The notes beneath the pieces were generated by a model. It was given only the letters and a program-made list of their open reading frames with translations, was not told the DNA's origin and did no database searches. The position numbers and the translations under genes were made by a program. Positions 26,738 through 33,474 of a stretch of DNA of 64,000 nt are shown one piece after another (the first letter of the stretch is position 1; every line of letters begins with the position of its first letter). Origin of the DNA: Actinokineospora pegani (GTDB lineage Bacteria; Actinomycetota; Actinomycetes; Mycobacteriales; Pseudonocardiaceae). The DNA is taken from NCBI RefSeq assembly GCF_009745975.1, contig NZ_WHOL01000117.1:241392-305391 (forward strand). Reading direction: 5' to 3'.

Positions 26738-26826
26738 TTAACTCTGGGGAGCCGGTGTCAAGGGTGGGCGAAGCCCATCGGCGAAGCCGACGCGAAGCGC
26801 CCTTGACACCGGCTCCCCAGAGTTAA
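26738..26826. repeat. Nested inverted repeat with three GCGAAGC mini-hairpins
   Basis: Arms 26738-26764 and 26800-26826 are perfect 27-bp reverse complements starting TTAACTCTGGGGAGCC. The 35-base interior is itself three back-to-back hairpins with GAA loops: TGGGC-GAA-GCCCA, TCGGC-GAA-GCCGA and CGC-GAA-GCG. Folded, the element is a cloverleaf-like four-way junction. It lies between murB and purU, so it could terminate murB, but it is far more elaborate than a terminator. Confidence 0.9.
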
Positions 26827-26923
26827 ACAATCCGCGGCCCCAAAGGACAGGCTCCCCAACCCACGCCCGCAGCCCCCGCCCCACACACCATCGTGGACAA
26901 CGCCCGAGTGTGACAATCAGCGC

Positions 26924-27796
26924 GTGCCCACCACCGAACGCCGCTACGTGATCCGCCTGGCCTGCCCCGACCGCACCGGCATCGTCGCCACGATCGCCAG
27001 CTTCCTGGCCGAACTGGGCGGCTCCATCGTCGAGGCCGCCTACCACACAGACCGGGAGACCAACTGGTTCTTCACCCGCCAGGAAGTGCTCGCGGACTCG
27101 CTCACCTTCGGCGTGGACGAGCTGCGCGCCCGCTTCGGCGCGGTGGCCACCCGGCTCAGCGCCCAGTCCGACTGGGCGGTGATCGACACCGGCGTGCCGC
27201 GCCGGGTGGTGATCCTGGTGTCCAAAGAGGGCCATTGCCTCTACGACCTGCTCGGCCGCGTGCACAGCGGGGAGCTGGACGTGGACGTTCGCGCGGTCGT
27301 GGGCAACCACGCCGACCTCGCGCCGATCACCCGCGCGCACGGCATCCCGTTCCACCACGTGCCGTTCCCGGTCGACACCGAGGGCAAGGCGGCGGCGTTC
27401 GCGCAGTTGCGCCAGCTCGTCGACGCGGCCGCCCCGGACGCGGTGGTGCTGGCCAGGTTCATGCAGGTGCTGCCGCCCGAGGTGTGCGCGGCGTGGGCGG
27501 GGCGCGCGCTCAACATCCACCACAGCTTCCTGCCCTCGTTCATCGGCGCGCGCCCGTACCACCAGGCGCACCGGCGCGGGGTGAAGCTGATCGGGGCGAC
27601 CTGCCACTACGTCACCGCCGAGCTGGACGCGGGCCCGATCGTCGAGCAGGACGTGATCCGGGTCGACCACCGCGACCCGGTGGCCGCGATGGTCCGCAAG
27701 GGACGCGACATCGAGAAGGTCGTGCTGGCGCGCGGGCTGCGCGCACACCTGGAAGGCCGAATCCTCGTGCACGGCAACAAGACCGTGGTGCTCTGA
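26924..27796 (+). CDS. purU: Formyltetrahydrofolate deformylase
   Basis: A 290-residue enzyme that hydrolyses 10-formyl-THF to formate and THF, supplying formate for PurT and balancing one-carbon pools. An N-terminal ACT domain (VIRLACPDRTGIVATIASFL) is followed by the formyltransferase-type domain with the catalytic ALNIHHSFLPSF (Asn-His) and GATCHYVTAELDAGPIVEQD (Asp). Length is normal. The start is GTG at 26924. It stands alone after the hairpin element, with no purine genes nearby. Confidence 0.95.
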   Translation: MPTTERRYVIRLACPDRTGIVATIASFLAELGGSIVEAAYHTDRETNWFFTRQEVLADSLTFGVDELRARFGAVATRLSAQSDWAVIDTGVPRRVVILVSKEGHCLYDLLGRVHSGELDVDVRAVVGNHADLAPITRAHGIPFHHVPFPVDTEGKAAAFAQLRQLVDAAAPDAVVLARFMQVLPPEVCAAWAGRALNIHHSFLPSFIGARPYHQAHRRGVKLIGATCHYVTAELDAGPIVEQDVIRVDHRDPVAAMVRKGRDIEKVVLARGLRAHLEGRILVHGNKTVVL

Positions 27797-27857
27797 CGAG
27801 CCGACCGCCCGCTTATTCGGTTGCCCCCGGTGGCGCGCGCGGGGGAGAGTATTGCTC

Positions 27858-27926
27858 ATGATCACTGGGGAGTTCGCGACCAACAACGGAAAGGTGCCGC
27901 CCGACGACCGGGAGTGGGCGGCCTGA
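27858..27926 (+). CDS. Candidate small peptide gene (22 aa)
   Basis: A short frame MITGEFATNNGKVPPDDREW-AA opened by ATG at 27858. GGGGGAGAG ends 8 bases before the ATG, an excellent ribosome site, and a strong terminator follows 7 bases after the stop. The peptide is hydrophilic and acidic with no signal or membrane segment. It is not recognised. The combination of site, short frame and terminator argues for a real gene or a leader peptide. Confidence 0.5.
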   Translation: MITGEFATNNGKVPPDDREWAA

Positions 27927-27932
27927 TACGAC

Positions 27933-27965
27933 GCCGCCCCGGAGCCCGCTCGGCTCCGGGGCGGC
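27933..27965. terminator. Strong bidirectional terminator
   Basis: A perfect 14-bp stem (27933-27946 with 27952-27965), 5-base loop, followed on the plus strand by ATTTC. It ends the small-peptide/purU transcript and also lies just after the SRPBCC gene stop on the minus strand. Confidence 0.9.
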
Positions 27966-27977
27966 ATTTCACACCTC

Positions 27978-28418
27978 TCAGGCGTTGAGGTGCTTGGCCA
28001 GGTTGGACAGCAGCTCGTCGTGGATGCGGCGCAGCCCGGCGGGGGCGAAGGTGCGCTCGAAGAAGCCGCCGACGCCGTTGGCGCCCTCCCAGGTGGTGGC
28101 GATGCGCACCGAGGCGGCGTCGGCGGAGCCGTCAACGGTCCAGGTGGTGACGAGGGTGGAGTTGCGGTCGGCCTCGACGAGGGTGCCCGGCTGCGGCTCG
28201 GAGACCTCGAGCAGGCAGTCGCGCACCCGCTTCTTGGTGGCCTGCAGCTTCCAGTGCACGACGGTGCCCGCGCCGGTGCCGCCTTCGCGGACCTCGTACT
28301 CGGAGTAGTTCTCGGGGAGGATCTTGCTGCGGACGCCCGTGTAGTCGGCGACAGCGGCGCGGACGGTGTCCACGGGGGCGGCGAAACTGCGCGCGGTGAC
28401 TGCCTGGACCTGGTTCAT
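27978..28418 (-). CDS. SRPBCC family protein
   Basis: A 146-residue START-like protein. The N-terminus VQAVTARSFAAPVDTVRAAVADY is the usual first strand and helix, followed by beta strands with alternating charges and a long C-terminal helix GLRRIHDELLSNLAKHL. These proteins form a hydrophobic ligand cavity. ATG 28418 is chosen; a GTG at 28457 is in frame but neither has a good ribosome site. No partner gene is evident. Confidence 0.8.
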   Translation of the reverse strand: MNQVQAVTARSFAAPVDTVRAAVADYTGVRSKILPENYSEYEVREGGTGAGTVVHWKLQATKKRVRDCLLEVSEPQPGTLVEADRNSTLVTTWTVDGSADAASVRIATTWEGANGVGGFFERTFAPAGLRRIHDELLSNLAKHLNA

Positions 28419-28540
28419 ATCCGAGGAGGTTACCGATACGGCGAGGATGGCCTTCACGACACGGCTCGGCCTGTGGGGTGAGATAGGTCTGTTCGGGGGC
28501 CTGCGTGTGCTGGGTGGGTGTGGGAGTGCCTTTGGGTGGG

Positions 28541-29230
28541 CTAGTCCAGTAGGCCCGCGCGTTGGGCCAGCACAGCGGCGGTGACTCGGTTGGCGCAGCC
28601 GGTGGTGGCCAGGATCTCGGAGACGTAGCCGCGCACCGTGGAATCCGAGAGCCGCAGGTCGGCGGCGATCTCGTTGTTGCTCTTGCCCAGGCCGACGAGT
28701 TTGAGGACGTCGAGCAGTCTGGTGGAGAGCTTGGCGATCTCGCTGGTGGCGCCGATCCGGTCGAGGTGGTGCGAGGCCAGGTGGCCCATGAGGTTCTGGG
28801 TGAGTGAGGGGTCCAGCACGGCGCCGCCCTTGGCGGCGATGCGCACCGCTCGGACCAGTTCGGCGGGGTCGACGTGCTTGAGCAGGAAACCGCGGGCGCC
28901 CAGGTTCAGCGCGGTGGCCACGGCCTCGTCGGCGTGGAAGGTGGTGAGCACGACGACGGCGGGCGCGGTGGGCAGCCTGCGCAGCTCGCGCAGCGCGCCG
29001 AGGCCGTCCATCCTCGGCATCCGCAGGTCCAGCAGCAGCACGTCGAGGTCGGCGGTCCGGACCAGCTCCAGCGCCTCGGCCCCGTCCGCGCCCTCGGCCA
29101 CCACGGTCACGTCCGGCGCGGACGCGAGGATCTTGCCGACGAGGGCCCTCGCCATGGCCTCGTCGTCGACGACCCCGACCCGGATCGTGCTCCGAGCGGT
29201 GTCCCTGTCGGCTTCGACCTGCGTCGTCAT
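28541..29230 (-). CDS. NarL/LuxR-type response regulator (orphan)
   Basis: A 229-residue two-domain regulator. The receiver (about 16-135) has acidic DDE at 22-24 and phospho-acceptor Asp68 in VLLLDLRMPRMDG. The C-terminal LuxR HTH (about 165-229) has GKSNNEIAADLRLSDSTVRGYVSEIL. AAGGGCGGGTC precedes ATG 29230. No histidine kinase is adjacent, so its partner lies elsewhere. Most such regulators in actinomycetes control antibiotic or stress genes; the targets are unknown. Confidence 0.92.
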   Translation of the reverse strand: MTTQVEADRDTARSTIRVGVVDDEAMARALVGKILASAPDVTVVAEGADGAEALELVRTADLDVLLLDLRMPRMDGLGALRELRRLPTAPAVVVLTTFHADEAVATALNLGARGFLLKHVDPAELVRAVRIAAKGGAVLDPSLTQNLMGHLASHHLDRIGATSEIAKLSTRLLDVLKLVGLGKSNNEIAADLRLSDSTVRGYVSEILATTGCANRVTAAVLAQRAGLLD

Positions 29231-29327
29231 GACCCGCCCTTCCCGCGGCCCGGCACGTGCGATCACAGCAAATGGGACCCGAACCGCCGGGTCGGGGACA
29301 ACCGACGAAGGTAGGTTCCCGCCGATC

Positions 29328-29876
29328 TCACCCGACCGGACGGCCCAATCCCTCGATCACCTCGGCCGAGGACAACCCGACCAGCAGGTCACCGGGCACC
29401 AGCAGCTTGCTGCCCCGGACACCGCTGCCGATCACCAACTCCGGAGCGTCGGCGACGGCCTGGTCGATCAGCAGCGGCCACCCCGCGGGCAGCCCGATCG
29501 GGGTAATGCCCCCGTACTCCATGTGACTGTCGGCGGTCGCCCGGTCCATCGGCGCGAAAGAGGCCTTGCGCACACCCAGGTGCCGCCGGGCGATGCCGTT
29601 GACGTCGGCCCGGGCCGTGGCGAGCACGACGCAGGCGGCCATCGTCTCCACCTCGCCCCGCTTGCCGAGGATCACCACGCAGTTCGCGGAGGCGGACAGC
29701 GGGGAGCCGTAGTGCGCGCAGAAGGCGGCCGTGTCGGCGAGGTCGGGATCGATCTCGGCGACGCCGACGCGTTCGGCCGCGACGGCTCGGAGCGCCGTGG
29801 CGACGGGTTCGGCGACCAGGTCGAGCCGGTCGAGGACGGGTGAGACGGTCAGGCTGCCCGCGATGGTCCATGTCAC
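29328..29876 (-). CDS. YbaK/EbsC-type aminoacyl-tRNA deacylase-like protein
   Basis: A 182-residue protein of the YbaK/ProX fold that hydrolyses mischarged tRNAs. SANCVVILGKRGEVETMAACVVLATARADVNGIARRHLG contains the core strand and helix with the conserved Lys-type region, and EYGGITPIGLP is the family GGxxP-type loop. The start is GTG at 29876. The amino acid specificity (Cys-Pro, Ala-Pro or other) cannot be told. It is adjacent to the DUF2516 gene on the same strand. Confidence 0.82.
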   Translation of the reverse strand: MTWTIAGSLTVSPVLDRLDLVAEPVATALRAVAAERVGVAEIDPDLADTAAFCAHYGSPLSASANCVVILGKRGEVETMAACVVLATARADVNGIARRHLGVRKASFAPMDRATADSHMEYGGITPIGLPAGWPLLIDQAVADAPELVIGSGVRGSKLLVPGDLLVGLSSAEVIEGLGRPVG

Positions 29877-29901
29877 CCGGCGAGGGTAGCGCCGGGGCGT
29901 C

Positions 29902-30195
29902 CTACCAGCGCTGACCGCGTTGGACGTCGATGAGCTTGGGGCGCACGTCGACGATGTAGACCAGCGCGGCGACCAGGGCGGCCATCCAGAACAGCCACGG
30001 CAGGCCCGCCACGACGACCAGGAGCAGCCCCGCGGCGGCGGCGCCGGTGACGCCCAGCCAGAAGGGCTTGGTGCGGCGGTCGGCGGCCGCGTAGGCGTCC
30101 GGCCGTTGCAGCAGCGCGTGCACGAAGGCGAAGACGCCGACGGGGACGGACGCCCAGAAGATGAACAGCAGGATCCAGGAGGCGAGGAGCGGCAC
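29902..30195 (-). CDS. DUF2516 membrane protein
   Basis: A 97-residue protein with three hydrophobic helices: ASWILLFIFWASVPVGVFAF, GAAAAGLLLVVVAGLPWLFW, and AALVAALVYIVDV. A DAYAAADRRTKPFW loop is typical of DUF2516, an actinobacterial family found beside hbhA. The start is GTG 30195. Function unknown; membrane location is clear. Confidence 0.87.
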   Translation of the reverse strand: MPLLASWILLFIFWASVPVGVFAFVHALLQRPDAYAAADRRTKPFWLGVTGAAAAGLLLVVVAGLPWLFWMAALVAALVYIVDVRPKLIDVQRGQRW

Positions 30196-30236
30196 ACCCC
30201 AAGCCTACGGGTGCACCGAACACCTCCACCACACGC

Positions 30237-30268
30237 GACGGCCCCCTGACCAGGGTCAGGGGGCCGTC
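30237..30268 (-). terminator. Terminator downstream of HbhA-like gene
   Basis: A perfect 14-bp stem (30237-30250 with 30255-30268) and 4-base loop, 16 bases past the stop codon. It separates the HbhA gene from the DUF2516 gene. Confidence 0.85.
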
Positions 30269-30284
30269 AACTGGGCAAACGCGG

Positions 30285-30914
30285 TCACTTGGCCGAGGTG
30301 GGCTTCGCGGCGGGCTTGCGGGTGGTCGAGCGCTCCGGGGTCTTCGACGCCGGGGCGGTCTTGTTGGCCGCGCGGCGGGAGGTGCTGCGCACCTCGTGCG
30401 CGACCTCGCCACCGGTCTCGACGATCTCCTCGGCCAGGTCCTCGGCGAAGCCCTCGGCGGCGCGCGCGGTCTTCTCGCCCACCGAGCGGGTCTGGCGGGT
30501 GATCCTGGCCAGCAGGTCGTCCGCGGCGGCGCGGGCGTCGCCCGCGGCGTCGCCGAGGCGGGCCTGGGCGGCCTCGAGGGTCTCCTCAAGCTGCTTGACC
30601 TGGGGCTGCTTGCGCAGCTCGACCAGGGCGTCGACGCCGTGCTCGGTCAGCTTGCCGTAGAGCGACAGGGCGGCGGAGGTGTAGTCGTCGAGCAGCTTGC
30701 GCAGCTCCGCCGGGTCCAGCCGCTCGCGCAGCCCCGCGACCTCGCCGGGCAGCTCCTCGACGACGTTGCGGGTGGCCTCGGCGCGCTCGCGGGCCTTGCC
30801 GAACGCGTCGGCGACGGCCTTGGCGGCGAGGTCGCCCGCGCCGAGGACGGCCAGCAGCGGGGCGGGCAGCTTGTCGGCGTCCTGCTTGGCCTTGGCGGTG
30901 TCGGTGGTGGCCAT
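30285..30914 (-). CDS. HbhA-like heparin-binding hemagglutinin homologue
   Basis: A 209-residue protein with a long alpha-helical, coiled-coil-prone body (about 15-160) and a Lys/Ala/Pro/Thr-rich basic tail ending KPAAKPTSAK. This is the layout of mycobacterial HbhA, whose tail binds heparan sulphate and mycobacterial surface; in non-pathogens the family is linked to lipid inclusions and membranes. There is no signal peptide, as in HbhA. ATG 30914 follows GAGGAG by 7 bases. It lies 4 bases after the XRE gene, so the two are one operon. Confidence 0.85.
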   Translation of the reverse strand: MATTDTAKAKQDADKLPAPLLAVLGAGDLAAKAVADAFGKARERAEATRNVVEELPGEVAGLRERLDPAELRKLLDDYTSAALSLYGKLTEHGVDALVELRKQPQVKQLEETLEAAQARLGDAAGDARAAADDLLARITRQTRSVGEKTARAAEGFAEDLAEEIVETGGEVAHEVRSTSRRAANKTAPASKTPERSTTRKPAAKPTSAK

Positions 30915-30918
30915 GTCG

Positions 30919-31362
30919 TCACTCCTCACTCTTGGGGTCCCGTTTCACATAATCCACATCGGACCCCTCCGGTGTGGACTGTCGGATTGCGTTGTTCTCG
31001 CGCCGGAACGACTCGTAGACGTCCATCAGCACCTGCTTCTGGCGCTCGGTCAGCTCCGGGTCGGCGCGCACGGCGTCGGGCACCGGGCCCCCGACGGGGA
31101 CGTCGAGGATGCCCGCCTGCACGTACAGCGCCTCGGCCGAGATCCGCAGCCCCTTGGCGATCTGCTGCAGGATCTCCGCGCTCGGCTTGCGCAGGCCTCG
31201 TTCGATCTGGCTCAGGTAGGGGTTGGAGACACCTGCGAGCTTGGAGAGCTGGCGCAAGGAGATCTTGGCGGTGTTGCGTTGCGCCTTGATGTACTCGCCG
31301 ATGTCGCGACCCAGGTCGGCGACCTTGTCGATGGGGCTGACATCGGGTTCGGACTCGCTCAC
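30919..31362 (-). CDS. XRE-family regulator upstream of hbhA
   Basis: A 147-residue protein. The HTH reads AKISLRQLSKLAGVSNPYLSQIERG (about 36-60) and GLRKPSAEILQQIAKGL. A helical C-terminus ADPELTERQKQVLMDVYESF follows. GTG 31362 is chosen instead of ATG 31386: the codons between them themselves form AGGAGGAGAGG, a strong ribosome site 8-9 bases before the GTG. Position equals Rv0474. It probably regulates itself and hbhA through the dyad at 31405-31434. Confidence 0.9.
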   Translation of the reverse strand: MSESEPDVSPIDKVADLGRDIGEYIKAQRNTAKISLRQLSKLAGVSNPYLSQIERGLRKPSAEILQQIAKGLRISAEALYVQAGILDVPVGGPVPDAVRADPELTERQKQVLMDVYESFRRENNAIRQSTPEGSDVDYVKRDPKSEE

Positions 31363-31404
31363 CCGGGGTTCCTCTCCTCCTGACATGTTCCACGGTACGC
31401 CCAA

Positions 31405-31434
31405 GTGCTAGCTACTGCAAGCGGAGTGCTTGCA
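31405..31434 (-). promoter_or_regulatory. Candidate autoregulatory operator for XRE-hbhA operon
   Basis: Two adjacent dyads lie 45-70 bases upstream of the XRE start: AGTGCTAGCTACT around 31405-31417 and TGCAAGC-GGAGT-GCTTGCA at 31416-31434. Such paired dyads are typical XRE binding sites. Inference from position only. Confidence 0.45.
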
Positions 31435-31511
31435 AGAACGGATCCGTTGCTGGGGCGGCGGTGGGTGCGCGCGCTGCATCAAGAGCGAAAACGGGGCGGG
31501 TGGTGGTGGGG

Positions 31512-32150
31512 TTACAGGCGGTCGAGGATCCAGCGGGCCACTTCCGCCGTTGTCTGCTCGGGGGTGGCGCGTGAGGTGTCCAGGAGGGTCATGGGGGCGT
31601 CGGTGGTGGTGGTGGTGGCGTTGGCCTTGATCCAGGCGTTGTAGGCGAGCATGTCGGCGATCCGGCGGTCGTCGGACCACTCGCGCCAGGCGGGGCGGGC
31701 GCGGAGGCGGGTGGTGAGGACGTCGTCGTCGGCTACCAGGGCGAGGTAGTGGATCTCGCCGAAGAGGGTGCGTTCGGGGCGGCGTTCGAACTGCGGGGGC
31801 GCGACGGTGCCGCAGAGCACGGCGGGGCGGCCGGACTGGTTGAGCATCGCCAGCAGGCGCAGCCAGGTCTGGCGGAAGGCGGCGAAGTCGTCGTGCGGGT
31901 CGCGCAGGGCGCCGACCCACAGCACGTCCTGTTCCAGCACGATGGCGCGATCGCCGAGCAGGGGGCCCAGGCGGCGGCACACGGTCGACTTGCCGGTGCC
32001 GCTCGGGCCGGTCAGGGCGAACACCGGGAGCCTGCGGTAGGGCTCCCGGTGCCCGCACAGCGCGCAGACGAGTTCGGCGGCGGCGCTGTCGCCCTCGACC
32101 AGCGGGGTGTCGGCCCACTCACCGCAGGCCGGGCAGATCATCGGGTTCAC
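31512..32150 (-). CDS. Zinc-ribbon/P-loop kinase-like protein
   Basis: A 212-residue protein. Two Cys pairs CPACGEW and CALCGH (about residues 6-33) form a zinc ribbon. A P-loop domain follows with Walker A GPSGTGKST at about 48-56 and a short HTF-type kinase layout, like AAA_33/shikimate-kinase-type nucleoside or antibiotic kinases. The substrate is unknown. Fusion of a zinc ribbon to a small kinase is unusual. The gene is followed on the same strand by nothing close; the next zinc-ribbon gene lies 15 bases upstream, so they are probably co-transcribed. Confidence 0.75.
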   Translation of the reverse strand: MNPMICPACGEWADTPLVEGDSAAAELVCALCGHREPYRRLPVFALTGPSGTGKSTVCRRLGPLLGDRAIVLEQDVLWVGALRDPHDDFAAFRQTWLRLLAMLNQSGRPAVLCGTVAPPQFERRPERTLFGEIHYLALVADDDVLTTRLRARPAWREWSDDRRIADMLAYNAWIKANATTTTTDAPMTLLDTSRATPEQTTAEVARWILDRL

Positions 32151-32165
32151 AGTCGGACGAGGGGT

Positions 32166-32615
32166 TCAGTCGAAGAGGTCCTCGAGGAAGCTCTTGCGAC
32201 GCTTCTTGTGGCCGTAGCCGCCGTGGTGGCCGTAGCCGGGGGGCGAGTCGCGGTAGCCGCCCGCGTGGCCGTACCCCGGGGGTGAGTCCCGGTAACCGGG
32301 GGGCGAGTCCCGGTAGCCGCGGGGCGGCTGTGGCGGGTAGGGGACGCCCGCGGGCGGGTAGGCGCCCGCAGGCGGGTAAGCCCCCGCGGGCGGGCCCGGC
32401 TGGTACGACGGCGGCGGGGCGGCGGCGTGGTAGCGCTTCTCGGCGGCGGCCATCTGCTCGAGCTCCCCGTGGTCGAGGAAGATGCCCTTGCAGCCGTGGC
32501 ACTGCTCGATGTGCACGCCCTGGCGCTCGACCGTCTGCATCACGTTCTGACACTTCGGACAAATCACGGGACCAGGGTACGCAGGTCGGGCCCCCGGTGG
32601 CGGCATCTCCTCCAT
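32166..32615 (-). CDS. TFIIB-type zinc-ribbon protein with GYRDSPP repeats
   Basis: A 149-residue protein. The N-terminal domain has CPKCQNVM and CHGCKGIFLDHGELEQM (about 19-55), the zf-TFIIB signature. The rest is low-complexity: GAYPPA units and then three to four GYRDSPPGY units, ending with a basic KKRRK and LEDLFD tail. Start uncertain: ATG 32615 (used) and ATG 32606 both lack an ideal ribosome site. The role is unknown; such proteins are thought to bind nucleic acid or act as scaffolds. Confidence 0.75.
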   Translation of the reverse strand: MEEMPPPGARPAYPGPVICPKCQNVMQTVERQGVHIEQCHGCKGIFLDHGELEQMAAAEKRYHAAAPPPSYQPGPPAGAYPPAGAYPPAGVPYPPQPPRGYRDSPPGYRDSPPGYGHAGGYRDSPPGYGHHGGYGHKKRRKSFLEDLFD

Positions 32616-33408
32616 GTCGGCGCCCGAGTGCGCGGTTCCACGTCCTCATCAGGTGAACGCGGTGGCGCCCAGCCGGGCCCTGGACTACACCGGAGGCGTG
32701 CATGATGTCCTCCTCGAACTGGGGGTCCGCTCCGACCTGCTGCAACCCCAGCAGCTCGTGGACCTCGACGAACTGGGTTTCTGCCGGTTCGACGCGTTCC
32801 TGCGCCCGGCCCAGGTCGGCTCGGCGCTGGCCGAGGTCGAGCGGCTGCTGCCCGCCGCGACCGGGCAGAGCGCGACGCTGCACCTCAAGAGCCTGCTGGC
32901 GGCCGGTCCGGTGTTCGACGCGCTGTGGCTGCGGCCCGGCCTGCTGGCCGCGGTGCGCCACCTGCTCGGCCCGGAGTTCCGCGTCGACGAGGTGCGCTAC
33001 CGGGCTGGCGCGCCCGAGCACGGCGGCCAGGCGCTGCGCGCCAACAGCGTCGACGGGTCGGGCCCGGGGCGCTGGCAGGAGTGCACGGCGATCGTCGCCC
33101 TGGCCGACTTCACCGAGGACAACGGCTCGACGCGGGTCGTGCCCGGCTCGCACCTGGACTACGCGTTCGTCGCCCCCGAGGGCCACGAGCCCCACCCCGA
33201 GGAGACCCGGCTGGTGGGCGAGGCGGGCACGGCGTGGCTGTTCAACTCGCACCTGTGGCACTCGGGCGCCCGCAACGACCCCACCGACGTCCGGCACGCG
33301 GTGCTGATCGGCTTCCACCGCCGGGGCGCGGGCACGACCCTGTTCGACGACCGGCCCGCCGACGCGGCCATCGAGCGCCTCGGCTCAGCCGCGTACCTGC
33401 TCATGTGA
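32614..33408 (+). CDS. Phytanoyl-CoA dioxygenase family protein
   Basis: Up to 264 residues. The Fe(II)/2-oxoglutarate facial triad is visible as HLD (His180, Asp182) in PGSHLDY and His216 in LWHSGARND, with the Arg for 2-oxoglutarate downstream. The family hydroxylates unactivated carbons in lipids or natural products. The start is uncertain: ATG 32614 overlaps the start of the divergent zinc-ribbon gene, which is unlikely for two expressed genes, and GTG 32653 or 32698 could be used without losing the domain. Substrate unknown. Confidence 0.78.
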   Translation: MSAPECAVPRPHQVNAVAPSRALDYTGGVHDVLLELGVRSDLLQPQQLVDLDELGFCRFDAFLRPAQVGSALAEVERLLPAATGQSATLHLKSLLAAGPVFDALWLRPGLLAAVRHLLGPEFRVDEVRYRAGAPEHGGQALRANSVDGSGPGRWQECTAIVALADFTEDNGSTRVVPGSHLDYAFVAPEGHEPHPEETRLVGEAGTAWLFNSHLWHSGARNDPTDVRHAVLIGFHRRGAGTTLFDDRPADAAIERLGSAAYLLM

Positions 33409-33418
33409 ACGGGGGAGC

Positions 33419-33452
33419 CCCCGGGAAGCGGCCCCGACACCGCTCCCCGGGG
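33419..33452. terminator. Bidirectional terminator between dioxygenase and FtsX genes
   Basis: A 13-bp stem with one G-U type pair (33419-33431 with 33440-33452) and an 8-base loop, between two convergent genes. Confidence 0.7.
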
Positions 33453-33474
33453 TGTCCCCCCGACCCGGCTCAGC

